A stretch of 35,680 bases of DNA from an uncultured Lachnospiraceae bacterium (GTDB lineage: Bacteria; Bacillota; Clostridia; Lachnospirales; Lachnospiraceae), in contig UQVK01000031.1 of assembly GCA_900544445.1 (NCBI GenBank), positions 1-35,680 of the forward strand, in the 5' to 3' direction. Positions 34,017 to 35,680 of this stretch are shown here, in pieces. The notes under the pieces are model-generated. The model ran no database searches. It was not told the origin of the DNA and saw only the letters and a program-made list of their open reading frames with translations. Position 1 is the stretch's first letter. Each line of letters begins with the position of its first letter. Position numbers and translations under genes: made by a program.

Positions 34017-35610
34017 AAAAATGTTGTCCGGCAGGGATGCCGCTTTTTTCGGTGCGGTAATTCTGATTGAAACAGTCACCTATACCACAAGCTTTCTGAT
34101 CAGCGGCCTTGCGAAAAAGGATATTTTCAACTGTCTGGAAGGAAAGGAAACCACGCTTGGAATCTCTTCCCTGTCCGTGCTGATTCTGCTGAATACCGCG
34201 ATTCCACTCGTCATCAATCTGGTGAAACAGATCAACACCGGACTGGCGGCAAAGGTGGAAAACCGCATGAGAGAAAATGCGAAGCTGGCACTGCTTTCAA
34301 ACATTTTGAATCAGCAGCCAGAAGTCGAAAGAAGCTGGAAATATGGAGAAACCGTCAGTCTGTATAGAAATGAATGCGAGGATCTGGTTTCCTGCCGGAT
34401 GGAATACTACCGCCAGCTTCCCCGCCTGACTCTCTGTGCGGCCATTCTTGTGGTGATGCTGCGGGTAAATCCGCTGTTTGCCGCCATCAGCCTGATTCCG
34501 GCCCTGCTGATTCTGGTTCTGATCCGGCGTCTGGACAGACATATTCTCATGTGGAGAGAGACGGCCAGAAAATCCACGTCGGAAGTAACGGAATTTCTGG
34601 AAAATGTATTCGGCCATATGGAATATTTCCGGCTTGCGGCGGGCCAGAAGAAAATGGAGGAGCTGTTCCGGGAAAAATGCGAAAGAAGAGCGGACAGAGA
34701 AATCCGTGACAGGCTGCTGGACGGCGTTTTAAGCGTGATCTCCGAAAACGCTTCCGCTTTTGTTCTCGGAATCGTGCTTCTGACGGCGCTGCCGTTATAT
34801 CGGAACGGGCAGCTCAGTGTGGGAGAATTGGTGATGTTTGAATACTACTACGCATTTCTCGCTTCTCTGCCTGATTCCGCAGGCCGGCTGATCCGGCGGC
34901 ATCGCCAGGCGGAGGTCGCAGAGCGAAGGCTGGAGGCTGTGAATGCCAGGACACCTCAGACGGAAACCCAGCAGATTGGAACTCTTCCGCGGGAAGAGAC
35001 GGATGCGGTATCCTGCATGGCCGGAAGCCTGCGGATTTCTGTAAATAGCCCGAAGGGACAGACCAATCTGTCCGCCCGTCCGGGAGAAACCATTCTGATT
35101 TCCGGAGGACAGGAAAGGGATAGAAGCGGGATGCTGAGGCACCTGTTTGGGCTCTGTACGGAACAGCTTCCGGCGGTTCCCGCCGCTCTTGTGCCTGCGG
35201 AACCGGTTCTTTTTCAGACATCCATCCGGGACAATATCTGTTTTGGAGAACCATTTTCCCAAGAAAGGCTGGATCAGGTCATGGAACTGACCGGACTGAA
35301 GCAGGATTTTGAAAAAGACCGAAGTGAGGTGGAAAGGAGCGCAGGCAAAATGGGCGTGGCCGTCTCCGGTGGTCAGAAGAAGCGGATCGGCATCGCCAGA
35401 GCGCTCTATACCTGCATGAGTCAGCGCGATTTCAAAAACGGCGCGGACGGATATCTTCTTTTCATCGACGGCCTTGAGGAAGCGGTGGATGAGAAAACAG
35501 GAGATCTTCTGATTTCTCATGTACTGAACCGTCCGGATGCTGTTGTTATTGTGGCTTCGAATTCAGAGAAGCTGCGAGGATATGCGGCGCAGATTCTTGC
35601 GGTGGAATGA
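34009..35610 (+). CDS. ABC exporter subunit keeping only the signature motif
   Basis: The partner half-transporter, 533 residues, with about six helices in residues 10-300 and a reduced nucleotide-binding domain. The Walker A position reads ILISGGQERDRSGML (362-376) with no GxxGxGK[ST]; the Q-loop Gln is replaced (LVPAEPVLF); Walker B is LFIDGLEEA with Gly after Asp487 in place of catalytic Glu; the H-loop reads VASNS without His. By contrast the signature VSGGQKKRIGIAR (452-464) is intact. So it should bind the partner's ATP face only. The gene starts 8 bp before the previous stop. A heterodimer with a single working ATP site is inferred. Confidence 0.88.
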   Translation: MSRKMLSGRDAAFFGAVILIETVTYTTSFLISGLAKKDIFNCLEGKETTLGISSLSVLILLNTAIPLVINLVKQINTGLAAKVENRMRENAKLALLSNILNQQPEVERSWKYGETVSLYRNECEDLVSCRMEYYRQLPRLTLCAAILVVMLRVNPLFAAISLIPALLILVLIRRLDRHILMWRETARKSTSEVTEFLENVFGHMEYFRLAAGQKKMEELFREKCERRADREIRDRLLDGVLSVISENASAFVLGIVLLTALPLYRNGQLSVGELVMFEYYYAFLASLPDSAGRLIRRHRQAEVAERRLEAVNARTPQTETQQIGTLPREETDAVSCMAGSLRISVNSPKGQTNLSARPGETILISGGQERDRSGMLRHLFGLCTEQLPAVPAALVPAEPVLFQTSIRDNICFGEPFSQERLDQVMELTGLKQDFEKDRSEVERSAGKMGVAVSGGQKKRIGIARALYTCMSQRDFKNGADGYLLFIDGLEEAVDEKTGDLLISHVLNRPDAVVIVASNSEKLRGYAAQILAVE

Positions 35611-35636
35611 CCTGACTATACGGGGGCGGAGAAAGA

Positions 35637-35668
35637 TTGAAAAATGCGCTCGATAGCGCATTTTTCAA
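35637..35668 (+). terminator. Terminator after the second ABC pair
   Basis: TTGAAAAATGCGCT (35637-35650) and AGCGCATTTTTCAA (35655-35668) form a perfect 14-bp stem with loop CGAT and a T-run. Confidence 0.85.
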
Positions 35669-35680
35669 TCAGGATTTGCG

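Noticed and set aside
1..35680. CRISPR array or phage genes
   Set aside because: No regularly spaced direct repeats of CRISPR length and no capsid, terminase, portal or integrase-like protein were seen.

Overview
The window reads as a piece of a Clostridia chromosome, most likely a gut Lachnospiraceae. The supports are strong AGGAGG-type ribosome sites, a tryptophan T-box, YesN/YesM regulation beside an LplABC-type sugar importer, an AGCS symporter, and moderately high GC with AT-rich accessory islands. The family is inferred from gene content; there is no rRNA here to confirm it.

Left accessory part (1-8340). It opens inside a group II intron that carries a reverse transcriptase/maturase. 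The intron sits directly upstream of a hipB-like antitoxin gene and a hipA toxin remnant. A heterodimeric ABC exporter pair follows, with both ATP sites intact. Next is a Fic-family AMPylase-like gene behind two perfect AT-rich palindromes, then a phosphotransferase gene that has lost part of its 3' end. A 31-bp palindromic repeat closes this part.

Sugar region (8385-16833). A minus-strand operon encodes a solute-binding lipoprotein, two permeases and a GH13 oligo-1,6-glucosidase-like enzyme. It faces a YesN/YesM two-component system across a compact divergent promoter region with a palindromic operator candidate. Together they look like a sensed isomalto-oligosaccharide uptake and hydrolysis unit. 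No ATPase is encoded here, so a shared MsmX-type ATPase is presumed.

An OmpR-type regulator, a histidine kinase and a MacB/FtsX-type ABC transporter (16830-21865) follow. The regulator overlaps yesM by 4 bp, so two unrelated sensory systems may share a transcript. The permease has an in-frame 18-bp tandem repeat in an extracytoplasmic loop.

Housekeeping stretch (21900-30622): terminator, tRNA-Lys(CTT), tatD, rsmA, a HAD hydrolase, a ZIP metal transporter, a DUF362/ferredoxin protein, trpS with its T-box leader, an AGCS amino-acid symporter and surE.

Right accessory part (30623-35680): a DUF4143 ATPase behind an inverted repeat, a 347-bp gene-free region with RNA-like hairpins and a second copy of the 31-bp palindrome, and a second ABC pair. 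In that pair one subunit keeps Walker A, Walker B and the H-loop but has no signature motif. The other keeps only the signature motif. I consider this extreme split of one ATP site, together with its structured leader, the most unusual item in the window.
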